Shown: positions 1 to 5,715 of the stretch, one piece after another
Numbering within the stretch: position 1 is the first letter of the stretch
Layout: the number at the start of each line of letters is the position of its first letter
From: Porphyromonadaceae bacterium UBA7087
Lineage (GTDB): Bacteria; Bacteroidota; Bacteroidia; Bacteroidales; Muribaculaceae
Reading direction: 5' to 3'
Length of the DNA: 12,161 nucleotides
Assembly: GCA_002493515.1 (NCBI GenBank)
Contig: DKYZ01000001.1
Coordinates: 1-12,161 of the forward strand
Notes under the pieces: generated by a model
What the model was told of the DNA's origin: nothing
Databases searched by the model: none
What the model saw: the letters and a program-made list of their open reading frames with translations, nothing else
Program-made: the position numbers and the translations under genes

Positions 1-2
1 CG

Positions 3-791
3 TTCATGTCCGTTTCATTTGATTATTCCTATGACGGAAATGTACCGAACATCGCTCAGTTGAGCGAGACAAATCAATGGCTCGACACAAAATTGGTATA
101 TCATGGGAATTCCACATTGAAACCATATAAGACGCATAAGGCGGCCATGCGTTTCGTATGGAACAATAAATATATAGATGTCTCGATGCGTAACTGGTTT
201 GAGTCATCTCCCGATATGATTTGTGATATGTATACATTGACAGACAGTTATATGTTGCAGACCATGGTTAACCTGTCTAAATACAGGGTATGGGGCACTC
301 AGATAGATTCACGGATCAAACCATTGGGTGACAGCAGATTCGTTTTCTGGAACCGTGTGGTTCTGGCTGATGTCAGAGGAAAAAATAAAGAATATTCATG
401 GAGTGGATACAGAATACAATGGATGTCGGAGTTGTCTCTTAATCTAGAACATTGGACTGTCGCATTATTCTATCAGTATCCCGGTAAAATTGTAGAAGGA
501 CAGTTGGAGCGTCCGCGGGCACAATGCTGGTCAGCTACTGTATTGTATCGTCCCATGACAAATCTTTCAGTCGGACTGGAATGGTTCATGCCTTTCGGGA
601 ATGGGTTCAAGGAGAGTGAGCGAACGGTCAATGCAGCGCCTGTCTATGCCGATACTGAGACAAAAATAATGGATTGGAGCAATATGGTTTCCATTAAGTT
701 GTCTTATAACTTCAGCTTCGGTAGAAACAGGAACAAAGCGCATCCTCAATACGGTAATGGAGATAATGACTCCGGAATCTTGCGTAAGTAA
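3..791 (+). CDS. Outer-membrane beta-barrel protein, C-terminal part (5' end outside window)
   Basis: Only the last roughly 260 residues are visible. The frame is open to the left edge, so the ATG at position 6 is probably an internal methionine and the gene starts upstream. The sequence alternates aromatic and polar residues in short strands typical of a barrel (for example around VWNNKYIDVSMRNWF and VALFYQYPGKI). It closes with a final strand LSYNFSFGR followed by a short polar tail. That ending is characteristic of the Bacteroidota outer membrane protein beta-barrel family (PF14905 type, often with an N-terminal carboxypeptidase-regulatory-like domain and TonB-dependent-receptor architecture). 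The plug and signal peptide would lie outside the window, so ligand and transport role cannot be read. G+C is about 40%, clearly lower than genes to the right of 1560. It converges on the toxin gene, with 90 bases between the two stop codons. Family assignment is from pattern recognition and is moderately sure. Confidence 0.72.
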   Translation, partial: FMSVSFDYSYDGNVPNIAQLSETNQWLDTKLVYHGNSTLKPYKTHKAAMRFVWNNKYIDVSMRNWFESSPDMICDMYTLTDSYMLQTMVNLSKYRVWGTQIDSRIKPLGDSRFVFWNRVVLADVRGKNKEYSWSGYRIQWMSELSLNLEHWTVALFYQYPGKIVEGQLERPRAQCWSATVLYRPMTNLSVGLEWFMPFGNGFKESERTVNAAPVYADTETKIMDWSNMVSIKLSYNFSFGRNRNKAHPQYGNGDNDSGILRK

Positions 792-803
792 GTTTTAACG
801 CTA

Positions 804-873
804 TTTTCATGTTTGCTATAATGAGCTGAAGCAGTGTGGAATCGGGATTTCAAAGCTGGCGGCGCAGGAAGAA
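804..873 (-). pseudogene. Scar of a second toxin-antitoxin unit: antitoxin fragment fused to a copy of the MFS 3' end
   Basis: Bases 842-873 are identical (32/32) to 1559-1590, which is the last seven codons and stop of the MFS gene plus adjoining bases. Bases 804-843 match 1444-1483 at 35 of 40 positions. The match is in the antitoxin reading frame: minus-strand translation DSTLLQLIIANMK against DSTLLQRMIENMK in the intact antitoxin. Relative to the intact locus, about 77 bases (1484-1560) are missing, with a shared TC at the join. The missing part contains the antitoxin start codon and the -7 promoter box, so the copy cannot be expressed as such. It lies just 8 bases beyond the toxin stop codon. 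The simplest reading is a tandem duplication of a roughly 717-base unit (874-1590), whose downstream copy was then deleted down to this remnant. Confidence 0.78.
842..873. repeat. 32-bp direct repeat, left copy (partner 1559-1590)
   Basis: This is an exact 32-base match to 1559-1590 in the same orientation. The right copy spans the stop codon and last seven codons of the MFS gene, and the left copy lies immediately after the toxin gene. The two copies bracket the complete toxin-antitoxin module at a period of 717 bases. This is compatible with a tandem duplication junction. It is less likely to be a pair of attachment sites from integration at the 3' end of the MFS gene, because no integrase is visible. 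Confidence 0.9.
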
Positions 874-881
874 CGAACGCG

Positions 882-1289
882 CTATCCATGCAATGCCATA
901 AATTCAGCTGCTGACATGACTGGAACCGTTGAGAATTGAAAATCTTTTTGGTTTCTTGTAATTATCATTTCACAACCGGAACCTATGGCTACAGCATATT
1001 GAAGTGCATCTTCAAAGTCTTTGGCTGACAGAGTCATAGCGCTTCTTATATGTTCAGGAGTGCATGAGGTTATGAAAAAGAGCTCATCGATGGTTTTAAG
1101 GTGTTGATATAGGACAGCAGGAGGCAGCTTTCTACAGATATAGGCAAAATTGGCTATGGATAGGAAACTTACATAGAAACCACAGCCAGAAAGAGAGCCT
1201 TTGGCTAAGAAGTCCTGGCTTGTGGTTTTGAATTCCTCCCTAAGGAGAAGGTCTATTATAAAGTTCGTGTCTAAGAATATTTTTTTCAT
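882..1289 (-). CDS. PIN-domain toxin (VapC-like ribonuclease)
   Basis: This 135-residue protein has the PIN-domain layout and normal single-domain length. The N-terminal strand LDTNFIIDLL carries D7 and D13. The segment DFEDALQYAVA supplies D91, E93 and D94, and IITRNQKDF supplies D116. PIN toxins are Mg2+/Mn2+-dependent endoribonucleases that cleave tRNA, rRNA or mRNA and are held inactive by a cognate antitoxin; the target here cannot be inferred. The second canonical acidic position, usually the E of an S-x-x-x-A-E motif, reads SIAN, with N47 in its place. This may mark a subfamily (PIN_3-like) or reduced activity. The start codon overlaps the antitoxin stop as ATGA, so the pair is probably translationally coupled and transcribed from the promoter ahead of the antitoxin. 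Cytoplasmic. The PIN call is firm; the activity is inferred. Confidence 0.88.
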   Translation of the reverse strand: MKKIFLDTNFIIDLLLREEFKTTSQDFLAKGSLSGCGFYVSFLSIANFAYICRKLPPAVLYQHLKTIDELFFITSCTPEHIRSAMTLSAKDFEDALQYAVAIGSGCEMIITRNQKDFQFSTVPVMSAAEFMALHG

Positions 1290-1519
1290 CTCGACATCAG
1301 GTATCTTGTGCGTTCGTCATCCATATCTACCACGGAGGTATCGATGGAGTTGCTGAGTTCCATCATCTTCCGTATCCATTCCTTCGAATCTGTTCCATCA
1401 TTTCGTGATTGAACATTTGACTGGACGGATGCTTTGAGCACACCTTTCATGTTTTCTATCATGCGCTGAAGCAATGTGGAATCAGCGCCATTCTCGAGAG
1501 TTACCAATATCTGCGTCAT
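1286..1519 (-). CDS. Probable antitoxin of the PIN toxin
   Basis: This is a 77-residue protein starting MTQILVTLENGADSTLLQRM and ending DERTRYLMSR. I recognise no firmly named family. The small size, position directly upstream of a PIN toxin and 4-base ATGA overlap are the classic layout of a type II antitoxin. The N-terminal half (about residues 1-35, a beta strand followed by a helix) looks like a dimerisation or DNA-binding module. The charged, poorly structured C-terminal half would be the toxin-binding tail. The frame stays open far upstream into the MFS gene, but ATG 1519 is preferred: it sits 21 bases after a good -7 box and begins just as the similarity to antitoxin-type N-termini does. 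A partial second copy of its 5' region survives at 804-843. Autoregulation is likely for the class but no operator was identified. Confidence 0.75.
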   Translation of the reverse strand: MTQILVTLENGADSTLLQRMIENMKGVLKASVQSNVQSRNDGTDSKEWIRKMMELSNSIDTSVVDMDDERTRYLMSR

Positions 1520-1540
1520 GTCAGTTAATTTTTTATTCTG

Positions 1541-1571
1541 CAAATTTATAACAAAAATTCGGGATTTCAAA
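1541..1571 (-). promoter_or_regulatory. Promoter of the toxin-antitoxin module
   Basis: On the minus strand, TTTG (1571-1568) is followed by exactly 19 bases and then TAAATTTG (1548-1541). This is a full match to the Bacteroidota primary-sigma consensus TTTG-N19-21-TAnnTTTG. The -33 box overlaps the stop codon of the MFS gene (1569-1567), so the module carries its promoter almost entirely in the short intergenic gap. Transcription would start about 15 bases before the antitoxin ATG. The scar at 804-873 keeps the -33 box but has lost the -7 box. Confidence 0.72.
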
Positions 1572-1590
1572 GCTGGCGGCGCAGGAAGAA
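1559..1590. repeat. 32-bp direct repeat, right copy (partner 842-873)
   Basis: This is identical to 842-873. It covers the last seven codons and stop codon of the MFS transporter plus 8 intergenic bases, and includes the -33 box of the toxin-antitoxin promoter. As a functional gene end, this is presumably the source copy. Confidence 0.9.
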
Positions 1591-2805
1591 GAAGCGGGTG
1601 GCTATCAGGAAGAGGATTGCTCCGCCGGCCTGCATCGCTGCCGTTACCCAGAAAGCGGTGGTGAAGCTGATGTACTCGCATAGGAAACCGCCCAACAGGA
1701 TGCCGAGCCCCATGCCTGTGTCCCAGGAGATCAGGATAGAGGAATTGGCCGTGCCCCGCTGGTCGTGCCGCGCCACCTTTACAAACATGTTCAGAAACGC
1801 CGGATACATACGACCGTTGCCCAGACCGATGAGCAGAGCCGAAAGATAGTAACTCCATTCCCCGAGACAGCAGGCGAAAAGACCGTAGCCGACGGTAGAG
1901 CATATCACACCTGCGGCGCAGCTCTCCGTCAGATGTCCTGAGCGCAAAGCCTTGCGTCCGAAAAGGCGCGATATCACAAGACCTGAGGATAGAAGCATGA
2001 AAAACAGTCCCGTTCCGTCGGTTATGCCCAATTCCTTCTGCCCATACAGAGCCACGTAGTTGCTCATCACTCCCCAGCACAGACCGAACATTGAGATATT
2101 TATCGCCATAAGCCAGGCACGTGTCAGGAAGAAATGGTCGAGACTCAGGGCCGGCTTGTTTTTGACAATCTCCCGCTGCGGAATCTTCACCCGAGTCGTC
2201 GAATAGAACCCCACCAGGGCAAGAATGAGCGAAATCCAGAAGAGGAGAGTGAAATTGTCGGTCGCGTGGTAGATATAGATGCCTGCCGAAGGGGCGATAG
2301 CCATGGCCAGGTTGTTGCTCAGTCCATAGAAGCCGATTCCCTCATTGCGTCTCGACGAGGGGAGCACGTCAATCGCCACCGTGCTGTTGGCAACCGTCGC
2401 CGCCCCGAAAGGGATGCCGTGGATTGTGCGCACTATGGCGAACATCAGCAGCGTTGCCGCTCCTATGTAGCCCGCGAAACATATGAAGAAGGCGAAGAAG
2501 CAGAGCATCAGCACTTTCTTACGGTTGAAACAGTCTACCATAAAGCCGCTGAACGGCCTCACAAGCAGCGTAGCCACGACATAGCCCGAGAGCACGAGGC
2601 CAATCATATCCTTTTCAGCCTGAAACTGCTCGTCGAGATAAATGGGCAGAAGAGGCGTGAGGAGATAAAAGGCGAAGAAAAGCAGGAAATTGCTTGTCAT
2701 CACCTTGATATACTCCCTGTTCCAGAGCTTTTCCGAAGCCCCGGAAGATTTCTCCGGCCCTACTGTCGCGCCGGAGCTGACAATATCTTTAGAAAATCCG
2801 TTCAT
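1567..2805 (-). CDS. MFS transporter (12-TM efflux-type permease)
   Basis: This 412-residue inner-membrane protein has the length and hydrophobic periodicity of a 12-helix major facilitator. A polar cytoplasmic N-terminus of about 35 residues precedes TM1 (about residues 36-55, LLFFAFYLLTPLLPIYL). The loop between TM2 and TM3 carries motif A (GFMVDCFNRKKVLM, about residues 87-100), the hallmark of proton-driven MFS carriers. The second half contains GLGNGRMYPAFLNMF, a typical TM10-11 region of the arabinose-efflux/drug-exporter group (COG2814-like). The substrate is not predictable, but export of a drug or metabolite is the usual role of this group. No other MFS start fits better than ATG 2805; upstream is only a short gap and a terminator. 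Its last codons recur as a direct repeat beyond the toxin gene. G+C matches the right-hand genes, so it looks like resident chromosome next to an AT-richer block. Confidence 0.88.
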   Translation of the reverse strand: MNGFSKDIVSSGATVGPEKSSGASEKLWNREYIKVMTSNFLLFFAFYLLTPLLPIYLDEQFQAEKDMIGLVLSGYVVATLLVRPFSGFMVDCFNRKKVLMLCFFAFFICFAGYIGAATLLMFAIVRTIHGIPFGAATVANSTVAIDVLPSSRRNEGIGFYGLSNNLAMAIAPSAGIYIYHATDNFTLLFWISLILALVGFYSTTRVKIPQREIVKNKPALSLDHFFLTRAWLMAINISMFGLCWGVMSNYVALYGQKELGITDGTGLFFMLLSSGLVISRLFGRKALRSGHLTESCAAGVICSTVGYGLFACCLGEWSYYLSALLIGLGNGRMYPAFLNMFVKVARHDQRGTANSSILISWDTGMGLGILLGGFLCEYISFTTAFWVTAAMQAGGAILFLIATRFFFLRRQL

Positions 2806-2849
2806 GATCCTATTGAATAAACGGAGCTTGGCGCTGATTTATTTGCATC

Positions 2850-2885
2850 AAAAAAGCCCTCCGCCTCGGCGAAAGGGCTTTTTTT
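2850..2885 (-). terminator. Rho-independent terminator of the secreted-protein gene
   Basis: An 11-bp stem AAAAAAGCCCT / AGGGCTTTTTT (2850-2860 with 2874-2884) has a 13-base loop that can form a further CCG-CCT-CGG mini-stem. Read on the minus strand it ends in a run of six Ts, and on the plus strand in a run of seven. It lies about 80 bases after the minus-strand gene ending at 2966 and before the MFS start. It therefore most likely stops transcription of the former from entering the latter, and could act in both directions. Confidence 0.88.
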
Positions 2886-2965
2886 GGAATTATGAAGTGA
2901 TTTTCAAGGTTGTTGCCTTGGGATCGGCTGCCGCCTCACCGCTGTGGCAGAGGCATTGCGTGGAT

Positions 2966-3478
2966 TTATTTCGTCATGCTGATGAACTGGGCGTTGCCGG
3001 CGGCGGGAGAGGTGGTCATTACAAGCTCATCGCTGTCCATGCTCACCTGGCAGTTGCGGATTGCATCTACCGTGGCCTGTGATGCCTGGCCGTAGGAGGC
3101 TGTGTAGTCGCCCGAGAGTGAATTCGCCTTGAGCACGAGCACATTGTACTGGCCGTTTCCGGCGGGTTCTGCGAAGATGGTTGCCATCTCACGCTGGTTG
3201 TTGGCTCCCACCAGCATATTGCGGATAGGGAGGCTCTCGATCGTGTAGATGAACTGGTCGCGGAAATTCTGCGACGCGCTTGCGTTGGATGCCTGTGCGC
3301 TTGCGCTCACCACATTCGAGATCGCGGCGTTGCCGTCAACGTTGACCGACTGTACGGTCTTTGCCTTCATTCCGGGAAGGTCTGCGAGGCCTTCGTATGC
3401 ATCCTTAAGAGTGATCTGTGCGAAGCAGGCGGCGCTCGTGGCCACCAATGCAATAAGGGTTAGAAATAACTTTTTCAT
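2966..3478 (-). CDS. Secreted/periplasmic protein of unknown function
   Basis: This is a 170-residue protein with a clear type I signal peptide: MKK, a hydrophobic core LFLTLIALVATSA, and a cleavage site after CFA at about residue 20, leaving Q21. There is no lipobox cysteine. The mature part has a Ser/Ala/Asn-rich stretch (SASAQASNASASQN, about residues 58-71) and otherwise reads as an alpha/beta domain with no motif I recognise. It vaguely resembles the small exported DUF proteins common in Bacteroidales, but I cannot assign a family or reaction. It is a single-gene unit with its own terminator at 2850-2885. It is divergent from the Fur-family gene across a 239-base region containing two palindromes, so co-regulation by that repressor is conceivable. 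I see no convincing TAnnTTTG box before it. Confidence 0.75.
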   Translation of the reverse strand: MKKLFLTLIALVATSAACFAQITLKDAYEGLADLPGMKAKTVQSVNVDGNAAISNVVSASAQASNASASQNFRDQFIYTIESLPIRNMLVGANNQREMATIFAEPAGNGQYNVLVLKANSLSGDYTASYGQASQATVDAIRNCQVSMDSDELVMTTSPAAGNAQFISMTK

Positions 3479-3545
3479 AATTTTGTGGAATTAAATTGTT
3501 TGTTATGCCATTGAAACGCCGATAACTGCCAAATGGATTGAGTAT

Positions 3546-3566
3546 TAAATAAAAATATTTTATTTA
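3546..3566. promoter_or_regulatory. AT-rich palindrome, possible Fur-family operator
   Basis: This is a perfect inverted repeat with 9-bp arms TAAATAAAA and TTTTATTTA separated by ATA. Its size (21 bp), A/T composition and dyad symmetry resemble Fur- and PerR-type boxes in general form, though not any exact known consensus. It lies 68 bases before the secreted-protein gene and about 150 bases before the Fur-family gene. It could also simply be an AT-rich upstream element. Confidence 0.4.
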
Positions 3567-3597
3567 TGGAATTTTTAACAACTTGACCAATGCCATG

Positions 3598-3620
3598 TGC
3601 CGTTTTTTAACAAAACGGCA
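3598..3620. promoter_or_regulatory. 23-bp inverted repeat upstream of the Fur-family gene
   Basis: The arms TGCCGTTTT and AAAACGGCA are perfect 9-bp complements around the 5-base spacer TTAAC. No T-run follows on either strand, so a terminator is unlikely. It lies about 40 bases upstream of the -33 box of the Fur-family gene, a plausible place for an operator, either autoregulatory or of another factor. The binding protein is unknown. Confidence 0.45.
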
Positions 3621-3661
3621 TGAACAAAGCCATCGGCTGTTTGTTTGGCTGGCTTCCCGTT

Positions 3662-3693
3662 ATTGCGGGATATCGCGGAATTGATTAATTTTG
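3662..3693 (+). promoter_or_regulatory. Promoter of the Fur-family/phosphotransferase operon
   Basis: A -33 element ATTG (3662-3665, three of four consensus bases) is followed by 20 bases and a full -7 box TAATTTTG (3686-3693). This matches the Bacteroidota TTTG-N19-21-TAnnTTTG pattern. The -7 box ends 24 bases before the ATG, giving a short leader. Confidence 0.62.
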
Positions 3694-3717
3694 CACCTGA
3701 AGATATAAAAAGAGATT

Positions 3718-4137
3718 ATGAACGAAGAGGATATCCTGAGGCATAAAGGGGTCAAGGCTACGCCCAACCGGATTTTGGTGGCCCGGGAGCTTTTGAGGGC
3801 TGAGTCGCCCCTGTCGCTCTCACAGCTGGAGGAGAGGCTTTCCACGGTCGACAAGTCGAGCATATTCCGTGTGCTCAATCTTTTTGTGGAGCATGATGTG
3901 GTGCATATCGTGGAGGGGGGCGACAATATGGCCAAGTATGAGATATGCGGTGGCGAAGACCACTGCAGCCTTGACGACATGCACATACATTTTTATTGCA
4001 CGGAGTGTCACCGCACATTCTGTTTCAACGATATGCCTGTGCCCAAGGTGGCTTATCCGGAGGGATTCGCTGTTAGAAGCGCCAACTATATGGCCAAGGG
4101 AGTGTGTCCGTCATGCGGCGGCCTCGAGGAATCATGA
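3718..4137 (+). CDS. Fur-family metal-responsive transcriptional repressor
   Basis: This 139-residue protein has the usual two-part Fur architecture. Residues 1-80 form the winged-helix DNA-binding domain, with TPNRILVARELL and a recognition helix around VDKSSIFRVLNLF. Residues about 85-135 form the dimerisation and metal-binding domain. Two CxxC pairs, C94/C97 (CTEC) and C130/C133 (CPSC), form the expected structural zinc site. H63, H89 and H91 are candidates for the regulatory metal site. The subtype (Fur, Zur or PerR) cannot be decided from motifs; the familiar HHHH run is reduced to MHIHF. Such proteins bind palindromic A/T-rich operators when metallated and repress metal uptake or stress genes. 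It probably heads an operon with the phosphoethanolamine-transferase-like gene 13 bases downstream. Two palindromes upstream are candidate operators. Confidence 0.9.
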   Translation: MNEEDILRHKGVKATPNRILVARELLRAESPLSLSQLEERLSTVDKSSIFRVLNLFVEHDVVHIVEGGDNMAKYEICGGEDHCSLDDMHIHFYCTECHRTFCFNDMPVPKVAYPEGFAVRSANYMAKGVCPSCGGLEES

Positions 4138-4150
4138 TCAGGCATAGGAT

Positions 4151-5710
4151 ATGGATTTCAGACGTGCTCTCAGCCGGTATCCGGCGTTCTGGGGATTCGT
4201 GACGTCGCTTTATGCCCTGGTCTTTGTGACTGCCGATTTCTGGGGAAGCCCTGTGACAGGGCTGCGTGGCTTTATCGCCCTGGCAATGCAATGGCTGATT
4301 GTGGCGTTCTGCAGCGGCGGAGTCATAGGCCTGATATGTGCGGGCAGATACGTGTTTGCAGTGCTGTTTCCGTTGCTTACGGTTTTTTCATCCGTGCTGG
4401 CGTATTTCAAGCTTACACTCGGGATGGGGTTGACGCCGATGGCGATAGAGCTTACCCTGGTGAACGACCTGCGCACGTGGTCTACCATGATAAGCTGGCA
4501 GCTTGTGGCCATAGCGGCTTGTGCGCTTGTGGTCTCCGCTGGTATCGTCTGGTGGCGGTTCAGATTTGTGAGGACGGAGCATGGACTGGACTATGCCTTC
4601 CTCTCATGCTTGATAATAATGCTGCCATGCTCGCTCGTGGCGAGGATAAAGGCGCCGGTGGCATCGAGGATGCCTTACGTGTTCTACTACGCAGCGTCGC
4701 AATATCTCGACAATAGGAAGACTGTTGCCGAGGAGCGGCATACATTCGACAATGAGGCAGCCGTCTGCGGCGAGGATTCCATAGATGTGGTTTTTATAAT
4801 AGGGGAGTCGCTCCGTGCCGATCATCTTCAGTTGAACGGATATGGAAGACCGACTACGCCACGGCTCATGAAAGAGCGGAACATCGTGTCGTTCAGGGAA
4901 ATGTATACCGAGCCGTGTTACACCCATGTCAGCGTGCCGCGCATAATGACCAGGGCGGATTCCGTGAATCCGGAGCGGGCTTACGACGAGCAGTCGTTCA
5001 TCACGCTTTTCCGCAAGGCCGGGTTCCGCACTGTCTGGTTCACCAACCAGGATGTGGCGTCTTCCTACGTATATTTCATGCATGAGGCCGATACGTTGAT
5101 ATATGCCAATGCCTCCAAGACCCTTTACGATTACGACAAGTGGATGGACATGGACTTGCTTCCACATTTCGACCGGGAGGGCCTTGCGGGAAAAAGAAAT
5201 CTGTCGGTGATGCATACCATCGGTTCCCACTGGTGGTATAAATCCCATTATGACAGCGAGTCAGCTGTCTTTATGCCGGATATCGACAGCCGGGTGGTGT
5301 CGGAGCTGTCGCGGGAGCAGATGGTGAACGCTTATGACAACACGGTGGTGGAGACCGACCGTTTCATTTCGGCTATTATCGGGAGGCTTAGAAACCGGAA
5401 CGCAGTGCTTCTGTATGTGTCCGACCATGGTGAGGCGCTGGGGGAGAACGGCAACTATCTTCATGGCGACGATTACCCCGAGCTGCACAATCCGGCGGCA
5501 TTCGTATGGTGGAGCGACGAGTACGGACGCCGTAATCCGGAAAAGGTGAAGGCATTGCGTAGCGCGTCGGGAAAGCGCCACACCACGGATGTGATGTTCC
5601 ACAGCGTGCTTGACGCCGCGTCGGTGGAATGCGCGTCCTTAGACACCCTGCAAAGTATCTTTGTGAAAAAAATCGGGGGACAGGGTTGTTTTTATCGGTC
5701 AAAATATTAA
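4151..5710 (+). CDS. Phosphoethanolamine transferase-like membrane protein (sulfatase/alkaline phosphatase fold)
   Basis: This 519-residue inner-membrane enzyme has about five N-terminal helices (roughly residues 12-30, 40-62, 66-88, 115-135 and 148-165), then a periplasmic catalytic domain from about residue 205. The catalytic signature IGESLRADHLQLNGYGRPTTP places E219 as metal ligand and S220 at the nucleophile position. H355 and H360 in MHTIGSHWW, D425/H426 in YVSDHGE and H438 complete the zinc/substrate site. The layout matches EptA/EptC/OpgE-type enzymes, which move phosphoethanolamine from phosphatidylethanolamine onto lipid A, core sugars or glycans. The usual nucleophile in EptA is Thr; Ser occurs in related sulfatase-like transferases. 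The exact acceptor is not inferable. It starts 13 bases after the Fur-family gene, with an AGGAT just before the ATG, suggesting co-expression. The stop codon overlaps the next gene's promoter. Confidence 0.85.
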   Translation: MDFRRALSRYPAFWGFVTSLYALVFVTADFWGSPVTGLRGFIALAMQWLIVAFCSGGVIGLICAGRYVFAVLFPLLTVFSSVLAYFKLTLGMGLTPMAIELTLVNDLRTWSTMISWQLVAIAACALVVSAGIVWWRFRFVRTEHGLDYAFLSCLIIMLPCSLVARIKAPVASRMPYVFYYAASQYLDNRKTVAEERHTFDNEAAVCGEDSIDVVFIIGESLRADHLQLNGYGRPTTPRLMKERNIVSFREMYTEPCYTHVSVPRIMTRADSVNPERAYDEQSFITLFRKAGFRTVWFTNQDVASSYVYFMHEADTLIYANASKTLYDYDKWMDMDLLPHFDREGLAGKRNLSVMHTIGSHWWYKSHYDSESAVFMPDIDSRVVSELSREQMVNAYDNTVVETDRFISAIIGRLRNRNAVLLYVSDHGEALGENGNYLHGDDYPELHNPAAFVWWSDEYGRRNPEKVKALRSASGKRHTTDVMFHSVLDAASVECASLDTLQSIFVKKIGGQGCFYRSKY

Positions 5711-5715
5711 TTTTG
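5685..5715 (+). promoter_or_regulatory. Promoter of the aminotransferase gene, overlapping the upstream stop codon
   Basis: GTTG (5685-5688) is followed by 19 bases and then TAATTTTG (5708-5715). The first three bases of the -7 box are the TAA stop codon of the phosphoethanolamine-transferase-like gene, and the -33 box lies inside its last codons. The leader to the ATG at 5767 is about 45 bases. Confidence 0.65.

Noticed and set aside
842..1590. Integrative element with attachment sites
   Set aside because: No integrase, excisionase or transposase is present, and the antitoxin fragment next to the left repeat is better explained by tandem duplication and deletion. It is kept only as an alternative.
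1520..2080. An N-terminal extension of the antitoxin frame of about 187 residues reaching into the MFS gene
   Set aside because: It lies entirely over the MFS coding region in another frame, has a low-complexity Arg/His/Gly-rich composition, and the promoter and ATG at 1519 define a better start.
2134..2820. Long plus-strand open frame opposite the MFS gene
   Set aside because: Its translation is rich in Arg, His and Glu, with no domain or transmembrane pattern. The minus-strand frame is a clear 12-helix transporter, so this is its antisense shadow.
4604..5248. Minus-strand open frame opposite the phosphoethanolamine-transferase-like gene
   Set aside because: There is no recognisable motif, and it covers the catalytic GES and transmembrane region of a firmly identified gene on the other strand.
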